Positions 25,328 through 34,326 of a stretch of DNA of 57,770 bases are shown here, one piece after another. Source of the DNA: Methyloversatilis sp. (lineage in GTDB: Bacteria; Pseudomonadota; Gammaproteobacteria; Burkholderiales; Rhodocyclaceae). How positions within the stretch are numbered: position 1 is the stretch's first letter; each line of letters begins with the position of its first letter. The DNA is taken from NCBI RefSeq assembly GCF_030696805.1, contig NZ_JAUYRO010000086.1, positions 1-57,770 on the forward strand, in the 5' to 3' direction. The notes under the pieces were generated by a model. It was given only the letters and a program-made list of their open reading frames with translations, did no database searches and was not told the origin of the DNA. The position numbers and the translations under genes are program-made.

Positions 25328-25575
25328 GCGGTCCCTCCCTCCCGGCCATTCCGGGCAGGCCGCCGCAATCACATGATCAAGGTCGCCGCGCATCCGGTAC
25401 CGAAACGACCCGAATGCCCGCAGTTTCCTTACTTGTCGCAGCGCCGACCCGCCCGCGGTAGTGACTGCTGCACTGCAGTGCGTACGAAGGACGCGCGTCA
25501 TTCAATTCGGCGCAGTTCATGCCGTAAAGAAAGACTGACCGTTCACCTTTCCCCTCGTCGGCGGCTCTGCAACCC

Positions 25576-27696
25576 ATGCGCTTTCTGTCGAATACCCGGA
25601 TCGCCACCCGCCTGTCGCTCGCCTTTGGCGCCGTGCTGGCAACGATGGGTTTCATGATCCTGTTCTCGCTCGGTCAGATCGAAAACACGACCGGCTCCAG
25701 CCAACGGTTGGCGACCGCGAGCCTGAACATGGTCACGCTGGCGCGCGATGCTCAGGCCGCGGCGCAGGCGGGGGCCGTGCATCTGCACGAACTGTTCATC
25801 CTGCCAGCGCAGGCTCAGCGCATTCCGGTCTACCCATTGATCGACGCACAGGCGCGCAAGCGCGAGGCGGCGATCGCCGCCCTGCTCGCCTCGGAAGATG
25901 CTGCGTACTACCGCAGCCAGCTCGACAGCGTGGTGCATTACCGCGACCGCTACGTGGAGGCCTTCGACGCGACGGTCGAGGCGGTCGAACTCAATGCAGA
26001 CCAGGCGCGTGCGCCGATGATCGAACGCACCATGCCGGCACTGGAAAACATGCTGGCTGCACTCGATGCGCTGGTCACCGCTCAGTCGGAGCGCGCCGAC
26101 CAGAAGCTGCTCGGCATCAACACGCTCAAGGCGCAGAGCCGCAATGCCATCTTGTCACTCGGCGGCGTGGCGGTGCTGCTGGCTTGCCTGTCGGCGCTGA
26201 CCATCACGCGCTCGATCGCACGGCCGCTCGCGCAGACCGAAAAGCTGGCGCGCGACATTGCCGCCGGAGAACTGTGCAGTACGTTGCCGCCCGCCGGGAA
26301 GGATGAAGTCGGCGGATTGATCCGTGCGCTGGACGACATGCGCCATGGCATTGCGGCGCGCGAAACGCGGATTGCCGACCTCGCGTACAAGGACGGGCTG
26401 ACCGGTCTGCCCAACCGCACACTGTTCATCGATCGACTGCAGCAGGCGCTGGAGGTGGCGCGCCGCAACGCGCATCCGCTGTCGCTGCTGGTGCTCGACA
26501 TTGACCGTTTCAAGACGGTTAATGACGTGCTCGGACATCCGGTGGGTGACCGTCTGCTGATGCAGATCGCGCAGCGCCTGCAGTCAGTTGGCCTGAGTGA
26601 TTCGGACCTGCTGGCACGCATTTCCGGTGACGAGTTCCGGCTGCTGCTGCCCACGCAGGATGTCGATCAGGCGGTACAGGTAGCGCGCCGGCTGATCGGT
26701 GCGCTGCATCAGCCGATCGAACTGGATGGTCACGCAATCGATGTCAGTGCCAGTGTGGGCATCTCCAGTTTTCCGGCACATGGCGAAAGCGCCGATGTGC
26801 TCATGTCGCGCGCCGACCTCGCAATGTATGTGGCGAAACAGGGTGGTGACGGCTTCGTATGCTTCGACAGCATGCTGGAACGCAGCACCGATCAGGGTCT
26901 TTCTCTGCTCAGCGACCTCCGCCGTGCGGTCGAACGCGACGAATTGACACTGCACTTCCAGCCCAAGATCAAGCTGCCGGGACGGACCTGCGAATCGGTC
27001 GAAGTGCTGGTGCGCTGGCAGCACCCGACACGCGGCATGATTCCGCCGGACCAGTTCATTCCATTCGCTGAAGAGACCGGCTTCATCCGCAACATCACCT
27101 GTTGGGTGCTCGAAAGGGCCTGCTCTGTCGCAGCGGCGTGGGCGCTCGACGGCCGGTCGCTGGGCATCAACGTGAATGTATCGACCCGCGACCTGGTGAG
27201 CATGGACCTGCCGTCGGTGGTCGCCGGTGTGCTGGCACGCCAGGAACTGAACCCGGCCCTGCTGTGCCTCGAAATCACCGAGAGCGCCATCATGGGTGAC
27301 CCGGCGCTGGCGCTGGCTTCGCTTTCACGGCTCAACGAGATGGGCGTGCGGCTGTCGATCGACGACTTCGGCACCGGCTATTCGTCGCTTGCCTATCTGA
27401 AGAAGCTGCCGGTGCAGGAGCTCAAGATCGATCGCTCCTTCGTCATGAATCTCGACCGCGACAGCGGCGATGCGATGATCGTGCGCTCGACCATCGAACT
27501 GGCGCACAACTTCGGTCTGAAAGTGGTCGCCGAGGGCGTCGAGAACGAACACATCTGCCAGACCCTGATCCGCCTGGGCTGCGACGAGGCGCAGGGTTAT
27601 CACTTCGGCCGACCGATGCCAGCCGACGAATTCGAAGTCTGGTACCGGCAGTCGGCGACCTTCGCCGACGCCGTTCAGCGCGTCGCGCGCCTGTAG
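25576..27696 (+). CDS. Membrane GGDEF-EAL protein (c-di-GMP turnover)
   Basis: This 706-residue protein has a transmembrane helix (about 14-34), a periplasmic helical-bundle sensor (35-190), a second helix (about 195-215) and HAMP (216-270). A diguanylate cyclase domain follows with signature Ser350-GDEF, then a phosphodiesterase domain starting Glu476-Val-Leu. Other phosphodiesterase landmarks are complete (EITES, DDFGTGYSSL, KIDRSF, VAEGVE, QGYHFGRP). SGDEF and EVL are mild variants of GGDEF and EAL that are active in some relatives. Thus it may make, break or switch c-di-GMP. The 3' end overlaps the convergent dioxygenase by 22 bp. Confidence 0.9.
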   Translation: MRFLSNTRIATRLSLAFGAVLATMGFMILFSLGQIENTTGSSQRLATASLNMVTLARDAQAAAQAGAVHLHELFILPAQAQRIPVYPLIDAQARKREAAIAALLASEDAAYYRSQLDSVVHYRDRYVEAFDATVEAVELNADQARAPMIERTMPALENMLAALDALVTAQSERADQKLLGINTLKAQSRNAILSLGGVAVLLACLSALTITRSIARPLAQTEKLARDIAAGELCSTLPPAGKDEVGGLIRALDDMRHGIAARETRIADLAYKDGLTGLPNRTLFIDRLQQALEVARRNAHPLSLLVLDIDRFKTVNDVLGHPVGDRLLMQIAQRLQSVGLSDSDLLARISGDEFRLLLPTQDVDQAVQVARRLIGALHQPIELDGHAIDVSASVGISSFPAHGESADVLMSRADLAMYVAKQGGDGFVCFDSMLERSTDQGLSLLSDLRRAVERDELTLHFQPKIKLPGRTCESVEVLVRWQHPTRGMIPPDQFIPFAEETGFIRNITCWVLERACSVAAAWALDGRSLGINVNVSTRDLVSMDLPSVVAGVLARQELNPALLCLEITESAIMGDPALALASLSRLNEMGVRLSIDDFGTGYSSLAYLKKLPVQELKIDRSFVMNLDRDSGDAMIVRSTIELAHNFGLKVVAEGVENEHICQTLIRLGCDEAQGYHFGRPMPADEFEVWYRQSATFADAVQRVARL

Positions 27697-28424
27697 GTCA
27701 CCACCAGCACATCGCGCCAGGCCGGCTTCGACGGGTCCAGCGGATGGATGGGCGTCACGCCGTGCAGCGCGCGCTGGTCGTTCACCAGTGCCGCGTCGCA
27801 CGGTGCAGTCAGCGTGAAGCTGTCCAGAGGATCACCGTCGGGCGAAAAGATTTCGGTGGTGCCGCTTTCGACGTTCTCACGCCGCACCATCATCACCAGC
27901 ACGAAATCGACGCCGTCTCGATGCACGCCTTCCGGCGTCGGCTTGCCGGCACCGTCCGGCAGCGCCTCGATGCGGAACTGGTGCACCTCGATGTGCGCAG
28001 CCGAGCCCGGATGCAGGCGCTGGAACACGCCCAGGCCAAGCCGGATCGCGGTCTGCATCGTCGCGCCCTGCATCACCTCGGGCGCGATCGGCGCGAAATG
28101 GCGCGCGACGCCGCCGTTCAGATTGTTGTAGTCGAGGCTCTGGTAATGCGGCTGATGCGCTTCGAGCACCGCGTCGAGGCTGTCGGCCGGCGCGCTCAGC
28201 ACCGCGTAGCGCCGGCGCCGGTAGCGGCCGCCGTCCGCCATATAGGTATCGCGCTCCAGCGAGCCCCAGCTGGCAGCGAAACGGTCCCAGTCGTTGTTCC
28301 AGCCCGCTTCGAGGCTCGCCAGACCGTTCTTCGTGTGGTCAGCCGGCAGGAAGCAGAAATCATGCGTGGCAATACAGTCCGCGAGGGCATGCGGATCGTT
28401 GCCGTGAGTGGTGTGTGCGGGCAT
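27675..28424 (-). CDS. 2-oxoglutarate/Fe(II) dioxygenase family protein
   Basis: This 249-residue protein is of the 2OG-Fe_Oxy_2 (BsmA / free amino-acid hydroxylase) type. The iron ligands are seen as HRDGVD (His-x-Asp) and the distal His in HGVTPIHPL. The Arg needed for 2-oxoglutarate is probably in WRDVLVVTYRR. Members hydroxylate free amino acids such as isoleucine, but substrate here is unknown. The start is uncertain: ATG 28424 was chosen; ATG 28487 would add 21 residues. It is divergent from hyi (109 bp) and overlaps the GGDEF/EAL gene 3' end by 22 bp. Confidence 0.82.
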   Translation of the reverse strand: MPAHTTHGNDPHALADCIATHDFCFLPADHTKNGLASLEAGWNNDWDRFAASWGSLERDTYMADGGRYRRRRYAVLSAPADSLDAVLEAHQPHYQSLDYNNLNGGVARHFAPIAPEVMQGATMQTAIRLGLGVFQRLHPGSAAHIEVHQFRIEALPDGAGKPTPEGVHRDGVDFVLVMMVRRENVESGTTEIFSPDGDPLDSFTLTAPCDAALVNDQRALHGVTPIHPLDPSKPAWRDVLVVTYRRATR

Positions 28425-28532
28425 GAACGGAGACCGGGCGAAAAACGCGAAGCCGCAGACGATACTCCGCGCAACCGGACTACGCATGTCCGCCGCCAAT
28501 TAGAATCAGCGCCTCACCCGGAATGACGTCAC

Positions 28533-29321
28533 ATGCCCCGCTTCTGCGCCAACCTGTCACTGCTGTTTACGGAACAGCCCTTCGCAGGGCGCTACGCGGC
28601 CGCCGCGCGCGCCGGCTTCACCGGCGTCGAATGCCACTTTCCGTACGCCGAGCCGGCCGACGAGCTGACCGAAGCCTTGGGTGTCCATCGGCTCGAACAA
28701 GTGTTGTTCAATCTGCCGCCCGGCGACTGGTCGGCCGGCGAGCGCGGCATCGCCTGCCTGCCGGACCGGGTGGATGAATTCGAAACCGGTGTGGCGCAGG
28801 CGCTCGACTACGCGCGGGCGCTGGGTTGCCGACGCATCAACTGCCTGGCCGGTCTGGCGCCGGCCGGTGCCGAACGTGGCGAACTGCTGGCCGTGCTGGA
28901 ACGCAACGTGCGCTTTGCCGCGCGCGCGCTGTCGCGCGAAGGCATCGAACTGATGGTCGAGCCGATCAACACGCGCGACATGCCGGGCTTCTTGCTGAAT
29001 CGTTCGGCCGACACACTGGCGTTCATCGAACGGGTAGGCGAGCCGAATGTGAAGCTTCAATACGACGTCTATCACATGCAGATCATGGAAGGCGACCTCG
29101 CCCGCACCCTGCAGCGCGAACTCGCTCGCATCGGCCATGTGCAGATCGCCGACAACCCCGGCCGCCACGAACCGGGCAGCGGCGAAATCAATTACGCCTT
29201 CCTGTTCGACTGGCTCGATCGCATCGGTTACACCGGCTGGGTCAGCGCCGAATACATCCCGGCCGGCGACACTGCGGCCGGGCTGGGCTGGATGCCACCC
29301 CACCATCACGTTCGAGGCTGA
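28533..29321 (+). CDS. hyi: Hydroxypyruvate isomerase
   Basis: This 262-residue TIM-barrel isomerase interconverts hydroxypyruvate and tartronate semialdehyde in glyoxylate metabolism. The family landmarks are visible: NLSLLFTE near the N-terminus, VEPINTRDMPGFLL, QYDVYHMQIMEGDL, HVQIADNPGRHEPGSGEINY with metal ligands Glu/Asp/His, and the C-terminal WVSAEYIP. The usual partners gcl and glxR are not adjacent, but two GlxR-like reductases sit at 6507-8257. The ribosome site is weak (GGA 13 bp before ATG). A REP cluster follows it. Confidence 0.92.
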   Translation: MPRFCANLSLLFTEQPFAGRYAAAARAGFTGVECHFPYAEPADELTEALGVHRLEQVLFNLPPGDWSAGERGIACLPDRVDEFETGVAQALDYARALGCRRINCLAGLAPAGAERGELLAVLERNVRFAARALSREGIELMVEPINTRDMPGFLLNRSADTLAFIERVGEPNVKLQYDVYHMQIMEGDLARTLQRELARIGHVQIADNPGRHEPGSGEINYAFLFDWLDRIGYTGWVSAEYIPAGDTAAGLGWMPPHHHVRG

Positions 29322-29337
29322 GCAGGTCGCGTGCGTT

Positions 29338-29368
29338 GTTGGGCATCGCTGCGCTCACCCCAACCTAC
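29338..29368 (-). repeat. REP-like element, minus copy
   Basis: Complete 31-bp copy on the minus strand, 16 bp after hyi. With the plus copy at 29400-29430 it forms a 31-bp inverted repeat separated by 31 bp, able to fold into a long hairpin between the convergent hyi and tupA. Confidence 0.92.
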
Positions 29369-29399
29369 GACCCCGCCAGCACCTTGCCCGGCACCGACC

Positions 29400-29430
29400 G
29401 TAGGTTGGGGTGAGCGCAGCGATGCCCAAC
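29400..29430 (+). repeat. REP-like element, plus copy
   Basis: Complete 31-bp plus-strand copy. It is preceded by CCCGGCACCGACC, which also precedes the copy at 29515-29545, so the duplicated unit here is longer than the REP itself. Confidence 0.92.
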
Positions 29431-29455
29431 ACCCGAAGCCGCCCCCGCCCCCACC

Positions 29456-29486
29456 GCAGGTCGGAGGAAGCGCAACGATGCCCGAC
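29456..29486 (+). repeat. REP-like element, degenerate plus copy
   Basis: This 31-bp segment (GCAGGTCGGAGG...ACGATGCCCGAC) matches the family at 25 of 31 positions. Five of the six changes are transitions. It looks like an old, decayed copy between two intact ones. Confidence 0.7.
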
Positions 29487-29514
29487 AACCAAATCCCCCG
29501 CCCCGGCACCGACC

Positions 29515-29545
29515 GTAGGTTGGGGTGAGCGCAGCGATGCCCAAC
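29515..29545 (+). repeat. REP-like element, plus copy
   Basis: Complete 31-bp plus-strand copy just after the tupA 3' end (24 bp away). It could act as a stabilising or terminating hairpin for the tup transcript together with the inverted copy. Confidence 0.92.
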
Positions 29546-29568
29546 GCCCGCCTCAGATCGGCAGCGCC

Positions 29569-30399
29569 CTACTTCACCGCATTCGGAAAGAACAGCTGCT
29601 GACCGTCGATCCTGTAGTCGGCGATGGCAGCCTGCCCGTCAGCCGACACGACCCAGTCGATGAACGCCTGACCGTCGGCCTTCTTCACGTGCGGGTGCTT
29701 GTCCGGATTGACCAGAATCACGCCGTACTGGTTGAACAGCCGCTTGTCGCCTTCGACCGTCACGGTCAGGTCGGCGCGGTTTCTGAACGACAGCCAGGTG
29801 CCGCGATCGGCCAGGATGTAGGCGTTCATTGACGCTGCGGTGTTCAGCGCCGCTCCCATGCCGGACCCGGTGTCGCGGTACCAGGCGCCCTTGACCGCGT
29901 CGAGGTCGATGCCGGCGGCCGTCCACAGGCGCAGCTCGGCGGCGTGCGTGCCGCTCTTGTCGCCGCGCGACACGAACGGCGCCTGCGCCGCCTGTATCGT
30001 TTTCAGCGCATCGGTGATGTCCTTGACGCCAGCGGCTTTCGCCGGATCCGACTTCGGGCCGACCAGGATGAAGTCGTTGTACATGACCTCCTGGCGCTTC
30101 ACGCCGAAGCCTTCGGCGATGAATTTCTCTTCCGCCGCCTTGTCATGCACGAACACGACGTCGGCGTCGCCGCGACGTGCCATGTCGAGCGCCTGACCGG
30201 TGCCGAGGGCGACCACTCGCACTTCGATGCCGGTCCTGGCCTGGAACACCGGCAGCAGATGCTTGAACAGGCCCGACTGTTCGGTGGACGTGGTCGAGGA
30301 CACCGTGATGAAACGGTCGGCCGCGCGGGCGAAAGGCGCGCCCAGCGTGATCGCGGCGGCCACTGCCGTGGCGATGAAGGAACGGCGGATCATGCCCAT
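29569..30399 (-). CDS. tupA: Tungstate-binding protein of ABC transporter
   Basis: This 276-residue periplasmic binding protein has a signal peptide (about 1-26, ending ARA). The TupA signature STTSTEQSGLFKHLLP is at the mature N-terminus and supports tungstate over molybdate specificity. GGAGAG precedes the ATG at 30399, which lies within the last codons of tupC. It is the last gene of tupB-tupC-tupA. Tungstate would serve tungsten enzymes, or low-level molybdate uptake is possible. Ends close to the REP cluster. Confidence 0.92.
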   Translation of the reverse strand: MGMIRRSFIATAVAAAITLGAPFARAADRFITVSSTTSTEQSGLFKHLLPVFQARTGIEVRVVALGTGQALDMARRGDADVVFVHDKAAEEKFIAEGFGVKRQEVMYNDFILVGPKSDPAKAAGVKDITDALKTIQAAQAPFVSRGDKSGTHAAELRLWTAAGIDLDAVKGAWYRDTGSGMGAALNTAASMNAYILADRGTWLSFRNRADLTVTVEGDKRLFNQYGVILVNPDKHPHVKKADGQAFIDWVVSADGQAAIADYRIDGQQLFFPNAVK

Positions 30400-31097
30400 G
30401 CAAGCTCTCCTCTGAGGTAATTCCCGGCTTCGGCCGAGCGCGGTGCAGTAAAAAAATCGGCGACCGGCGTGTGTTCGGTGATGCGGCCGCTGTCGACGAA
30501 AACGATGTCGTCGGCCAGCCGACGCGCCTGGCCGAGGTGATGGGTAACCATGACGATGCTGCAGCCTTCATCGGCGATGACGCGGATCAGGCGTTCGACT
30601 TCGGCCGCCGCACCCGGATCGAGGCTGGCGGTCGGCTCGTCGAGGAAGAGCACGCGCGGGCGCAGCGCCCAGGCGCGGGCCAGTGCCGCGCGCTGCTGTT
30701 CGCCGCCGGACAGCACGCGCGCGGGCCGGTCGGCCAGCGCGGTCAGACCGACGCGTTCGAGCACATCGAGCGCCCGCGCGCGGCGCTCGGCCGACGGAAC
30801 GCCGGCCAGATCGAGCGCGTAGACGACGTTGTCGAGCACGCTTCGGCGCAGCATGACCGGCCGCTGGAACACCATGGCCTGCGCCGGGCGACCGCTGCCG
30901 CCGTTCCACAGGATGCGGCCGGCGCTCGGTTCGATCAGGCCGTGCATCAGGCGCATCAGCACGCTTTTGCCAGCGCCGTTGGGGCCGAGGATGAGCGTGC
31001 GCCGCCCTGCTTCGATGCGCAGCGACACGTCGCGGATGAGCGTGCGATCACCCGCGTCGTAGCGCAGAGCGTCGAGCGTGAGCAGTGCGTCAGCCAT
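30390..31097 (-). CDS. tupC: Tungstate ABC transporter ATP-binding protein
   Basis: This 235-residue ATPase powers the Tup importer. Walker A is GPNGAGKS, the signature motif LSGGEQQR, Walker B LFLDEPTASLD, and the switch histidine is in VTHHLGQ. The ATG at 31097 lies inside the end of tupB (stop at 31090), giving translational coupling. Its end overlaps the tupA start by 10 bp. Confidence 0.92.
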   Translation of the reverse strand: MADALLTLDALRYDAGDRTLIRDVSLRIEAGRRTLILGPNGAGKSVLMRLMHGLIEPSAGRILWNGGSGRPAQAMVFQRPVMLRRSVLDNVVYALDLAGVPSAERRARALDVLERVGLTALADRPARVLSGGEQQRAALARAWALRPRVLFLDEPTASLDPGAAAEVERLIRVIADEGCSIVMVTHHLGQARRLADDIVFVDSGRITEHTPVADFFTAPRSAEAGNYLRGELAWA

Positions 31098-31794
31098 GGC
31101 GACGTACCGCCCATTCGCGTACCGCGTGCGCCAGTGCGTTGAGCAGCAGCACGATGGCAATCAGGATGAAGCCGAGTGCCAGCGCCAGCGGCAGGTCACC
31201 CTTGCTGGTTTCCAGCGCAATGCTGGTGGTCATGACGCGGGTGACGCCGTCGATGTTGCCGCCGACGATCATCACCGCGCCCACCTCCGCCACCGCCCGT
31301 CCGAGGCCAGCCAGCACTGCCGTGCTGAGCGAGAAACGGGTGTCGACCAGCAGGGTGAAGGCGGCGCGCGGTGTCGAGGCGCCGAGCGAGCGCAGTTGTT
31401 CTTCGTAGTCGCGCCAGGCGTCGGCCACGATCTGACGCGACAGCGCGGCAACGATGGGTGTGATGAGAACCACCTGCGCGATCACCATCGCGGTCGGTGT
31501 GAACAACAGGCCGAAAGATCCGAGCGGGCCGGCACGTGACAGCAGCAGATAGACCAGCAGACCGATGACCACCGGCGGCAACCCCATCAGGCCGTTCAGG
31601 ATGACGGTCAGCGGCTTGCGACCGGGAAAGCGTCCGACCGCCACCGCCGCGCCGATCGGCAGGCCGACGCAGGACGCGAAAAAGACCGCCGTCAGGCTGA
31701 CCTGCAGGCTGAGCGTCACGATGCCCAGCAGTTGCGGATCGGCGGCGAGCACCAGCCCGCCCGCGGTCAGGAAGCTTTCGCTGAGTGTGCTCAT
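31090..31794 (-). CDS. tupB: Tungstate ABC transporter permease
   Basis: This 234-residue inner-membrane permease has about five or six helices and the coupling-helix motif (EQLRSLGASTPRAAFTLL, EAA-type loop). It is the first gene of the operon; the common order in other bacteria is tupA-B-C. The start is divergent from the ModE-like regulator, which is 120 bp away. Confidence 0.91.
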   Translation of the reverse strand: MSTLSESFLTAGGLVLAADPQLLGIVTLSLQVSLTAVFFASCVGLPIGAAVAVGRFPGRKPLTVILNGLMGLPPVVIGLLVYLLLSRAGPLGSFGLLFTPTAMVIAQVVLITPIVAALSRQIVADAWRDYEEQLRSLGASTPRAAFTLLVDTRFSLSTAVLAGLGRAVAEVGAVMIVGGNIDGVTRVMTTSIALETSKGDLPLALALGFILIAIVLLLNALAHAVREWAVRRHG

Positions 31795-31852
31795 GCCTGG
31801 CGGTCACCGGGCATGGTCCTCGGTAGTTTGATTCGCCGCCCTCGAAAACTCA

Positions 31853-31876
31853 TTATCTGCATTCTGAAACACATAA
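31853..31876. promoter_or_regulatory. Candidate operator between tupB and its regulator
   Basis: TTATCTG and CACATAA are 7-bp arms with one mismatch and a 10-bp spacer, in the AT-rich part of the 120-bp divergent gap. The position suits autoregulation and tup control by the ModE-like protein, but no binding consensus was available to test it. Confidence 0.3.
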
Positions 31877-31914
31877 GATCCGGGAAGCTATCGCTCTACG
31901 ACGAGGCTTCCTAT

Positions 31915-33003
31915 ATGTCAGAGATTGCCGTAACACCTCCGCGACTCGGAATCGAGTGGGATTTCGGCCCGGATGCGCCGGCCGGCATTGGCCGGCTGCT
32001 GTCGCTGCTCGCCGCGATCGAGGCGACCGGATCGATTGCCGGCGCCGCGCGCCAGAACGGTTTGTCGTATCGCAATGCGTGGGGGCTGATCAATGCCTGG
32101 CAGGGTTATTTCGGCCAGACCTTGATTTCGACCGCGCGCGCCAGTGGTTCGACGCTGGAGGACTTTGCCCGCCAGTTGCTGGCGGTCGACCGCGACGCCC
32201 GGCAGTCGCTCGCTGCCGCGCTGCGCACGGCCAGCCAGCCGATGCGTGCATTGCCGCGGCACGCATCCAGTGGTGTCGCGGGCGCCCTGCGCATCGCTGC
32301 CAGCCATGATCCACTGCTGAACGACCTGATCCGCCAGTTGCGCCACGACGGCCGGAGCGCAACCCTGAGCACGCACGGCAGCCTGGAATCGCTGCTCGCG
32401 TTGGCAGCACGCCGCTGCGACATCGCCGGCTTTCACTGTCCGATCGGCGAACTGGGTCGCGATATCTGGACGCTCTACCTCGCGCAGCACGGTCTGCCGC
32501 GTCTGCGTCTGCTGGGTTTCGCGCGCCGCAGGCAAGGCCTGATCCTCGCCCGCGGCAATCCCCGGGGTGTGCGCGGGATGAGTGATCTGATGCGTGCCGA
32601 CCTGCGCTTCGTGCATCGCCAGCCCGGCGCCGGCACACGGCTCGCGTTCGACCAGCTGGCGCGTCAGGCCGGACTCGATACCCGAGCGCTGAACGAGGGC
32701 GACGAAGAGCACACCCATGCTGCGGTGGCGGCACTGATCGCCAGTGACGAAGCCGATGCGGGGCTGGGGCTGGAGGCCTTTGCGCGACGGCTGGGCCTGG
32801 AATTCCTGCCGCTGTTCGAGGAAATGTACTTTCTGGCGCTGCGCGACAGCCCGGCGTCGCGTCAGACGCTCGATGTGCTGGGTAGCCTGTTGCGCCAGCG
32901 CGACTGGCGGACGCGGGCGCAGGACCTGAGCGGTTACACGCTGGACGAGGCCGGCGTCGGATACGGCGTGCCAGAGGCCGAACACCTGCTGTTCGGGCGC
33001 TGA
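31915..33003 (+). CDS. ModE-like regulator with periplasmic-binding-protein-type domain
   Basis: This 362-residue protein has an N-terminal ModE/LysR-type winged helix (about 20-85, LLAAIEATGSIAGAARQNGL then SYRNAWGLI). The remaining part is a PBP-like ligand domain (about 115-340, PF12727-like, as in molybdate/tungstate regulators). The normal ModE Mop domains are absent, so the ligand is likely bound in the PBP fold. It is divergent from tupBCA and presumably represses or activates that operon in response to tungstate or molybdate. GAGG lies 11 bp before the ATG at 31915. The frame is open further upstream but without coding character. Confidence 0.85.
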   Translation: MSEIAVTPPRLGIEWDFGPDAPAGIGRLLSLLAAIEATGSIAGAARQNGLSYRNAWGLINAWQGYFGQTLISTARASGSTLEDFARQLLAVDRDARQSLAAALRTASQPMRALPRHASSGVAGALRIAASHDPLLNDLIRQLRHDGRSATLSTHGSLESLLALAARRCDIAGFHCPIGELGRDIWTLYLAQHGLPRLRLLGFARRRQGLILARGNPRGVRGMSDLMRADLRFVHRQPGAGTRLAFDQLARQAGLDTRALNEGDEEHTHAAVAALIASDEADAGLGLEAFARRLGLEFLPLFEEMYFLALRDSPASRQTLDVLGSLLRQRDWRTRAQDLSGYTLDEAGVGYGVPEAEHLLFGR

Positions 33004-33014
33004 TCCGCTGCCCG

Positions 33015-34205
33015 TCAGCCCTGGCTGTCGCGGGTCTGCAGCAGTCTCGCGCGCACCGGATGGTGGCGCGGCAACAGTTCGACCAGGCGCTCCACCGCAT
33101 CGACCGCTTCGGGCGACTGACCGAGATGGGTCAGCAGCAGGTCCGGGTCATCGATGCGGAAGATGGCATCCGACAGCCGTGATTCGAGACAGTCGCGCCA
33201 GGTGCGCAGCAGCGGGCTTTCGGTCCGTGGCAGAAAGTCGCCGCGGTAACCGGCCAGCGCCGCCTCGACGCGACCGGCAGTGAGCGCCTGTTCCAGATCC
33301 ATGAAGTCAGCCTGCCAGTTCACCAGCAGTCGATACGGGCGCGAGCCGATCGCCCCGCCGAGGCGTTCGCGCAGTTGCGACACTTCGGTCTTCAGCGTGG
33401 CCACACCGACCGAGCGGTCGCCGTAGATGGCTGCGTGCAGGCGTTCCAGATCCAGACCTTCCGGATGCAGCGCCAGCAGGCACAGGATTTCGATCTGCCG
33501 CGGCGACAGTGGCAGCACCTTGCCGTGTATCGAGACCTGCGGCGTACCGAGCATGCGCAGGCGCAACACCGGCGCCTGACTGACCCCCTGAAGGGCCTGC
33601 GATACCCGCGCAGCGAAACGTTCGACCGCATGCAGCGCCAGCGGTGAATGGCGGTTCCACGTGGTCGACAGGTCGACCACGCCCATCACCTCACCGCTGA
33701 CCGTGTCGCGAACCGGGGCGGCGTAGCACACCCAGTCCTGCACCGCCGGAATGAAATGTTCGGCCGAAAAAACGCTTGCCGGGCGGCGATGACGCAGCGC
33801 AAGCGCCAGCGCATTGGTGCCGACGGAACGTTCGTCCCAGCGCCCGCCGGGCACGAAATGCACGCGCTCGGCGCGGGTACGCATGCTGCGGCTGCAGCCG
33901 GTCCACAGCAGGCGGCCATCGGCGTCGCTGACCGCTGCCACCATGCCGCTCTCGATCGCCACCGTTTCCAGTTCGTCGACGCAGGCGACCAGCGCCTGAC
34001 CGTAGGCAGAGCCGGACCAGTCCGGTGCGGTGTCGTCGAGCGGCGCCGCCGAGCAGGTTTCGGACACGGCTTCGCGCGAGCGTTGCCACGAGCCGGCGAT
34101 GTCCATGCCCACCACGACGATGTGTTCGCCGGTGCTGCGTTCACCGCGACGCAGCGATTCGATGCGCCGCCGGCGATCCGCCAGCCGGCCTGCCGTATTG
34201 TTCAT
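33015..34205 (-). CDS. GAF-domain transcriptional regulator with winged-helix C-terminus
   Basis: This 396-residue protein has an AcoR-like N-terminus and GAF sensor (about 50-190; [20 protein letters not shown], split, and [12 protein letters not shown]). From about residue 215 there is an OmpR/SARP-like winged helix ([19 protein letters not shown], ending LRERLGG). It lacks the sigma-54 AAA+ domain and Fis helix of true AcoR. It is divergent from the aldehyde dehydrogenase gene (121 bp) and likely controls it in response to a small alcohol, aldehyde or related effector. An inverted repeat GCACG-N6-CGTGC lies in the gap at 34237-34252. Confidence 0.82.
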   Translation of the reverse strand: MNNTAGRLADRRRRIESLRRGERSTGEHIVVVGMDIAGSWQRSREAVSETCSAAPLDDTAPDWSGSAYGQALVACVDELETVAIESGMVAAVSDADGRLLWTGCSRSMRTRAERVHFVPGGRWDERSVGTNALALALRHRRPASVFSAEHFIPAVQDWVCYAAPVRDTVSGEVMGVVDLSTTWNRHSPLALHAVERFAARVSQALQGVSQAPVLRLRMLGTPQVSIHGKVLPLSPRQIEILCLLALHPEGLDLERLHAAIYGDRSVGVATLKTEVSQLRERLGGAIGSRPYRLLVNWQADFMDLEQALTAGRVEAALAGYRGDFLPRTESPLLRTWRDCLESRLSDAIFRIDDPDLLLTHLGQSPEAVDAVERLVELLPRHHPVRARLLQTRDSQG

Positions 34206-34236
34206 ATGCCTCCTCCACCTACCGGATACCTACCCC

Positions 34237-34252
34237 GCACGGACTAGCGTGC
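34237..34252. promoter_or_regulatory. Inverted repeat in the GAF-regulator / aldehyde dehydrogenase gap
   Basis: GCACG-GACTAG-CGTGC is a perfect 5-bp dyad with 6-bp spacer between the divergent starts. It is a candidate operator for the GAF regulator. Short dyads like this also occur by chance. Confidence 0.35.
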
Positions 34253-34326
34253 AGGCCGACCCTGTGTTCTTGTGCCGCGCATTCGACGTCGGCCGCAGGG
34301 CAACCGATCATTCGAGGAGACAGATC

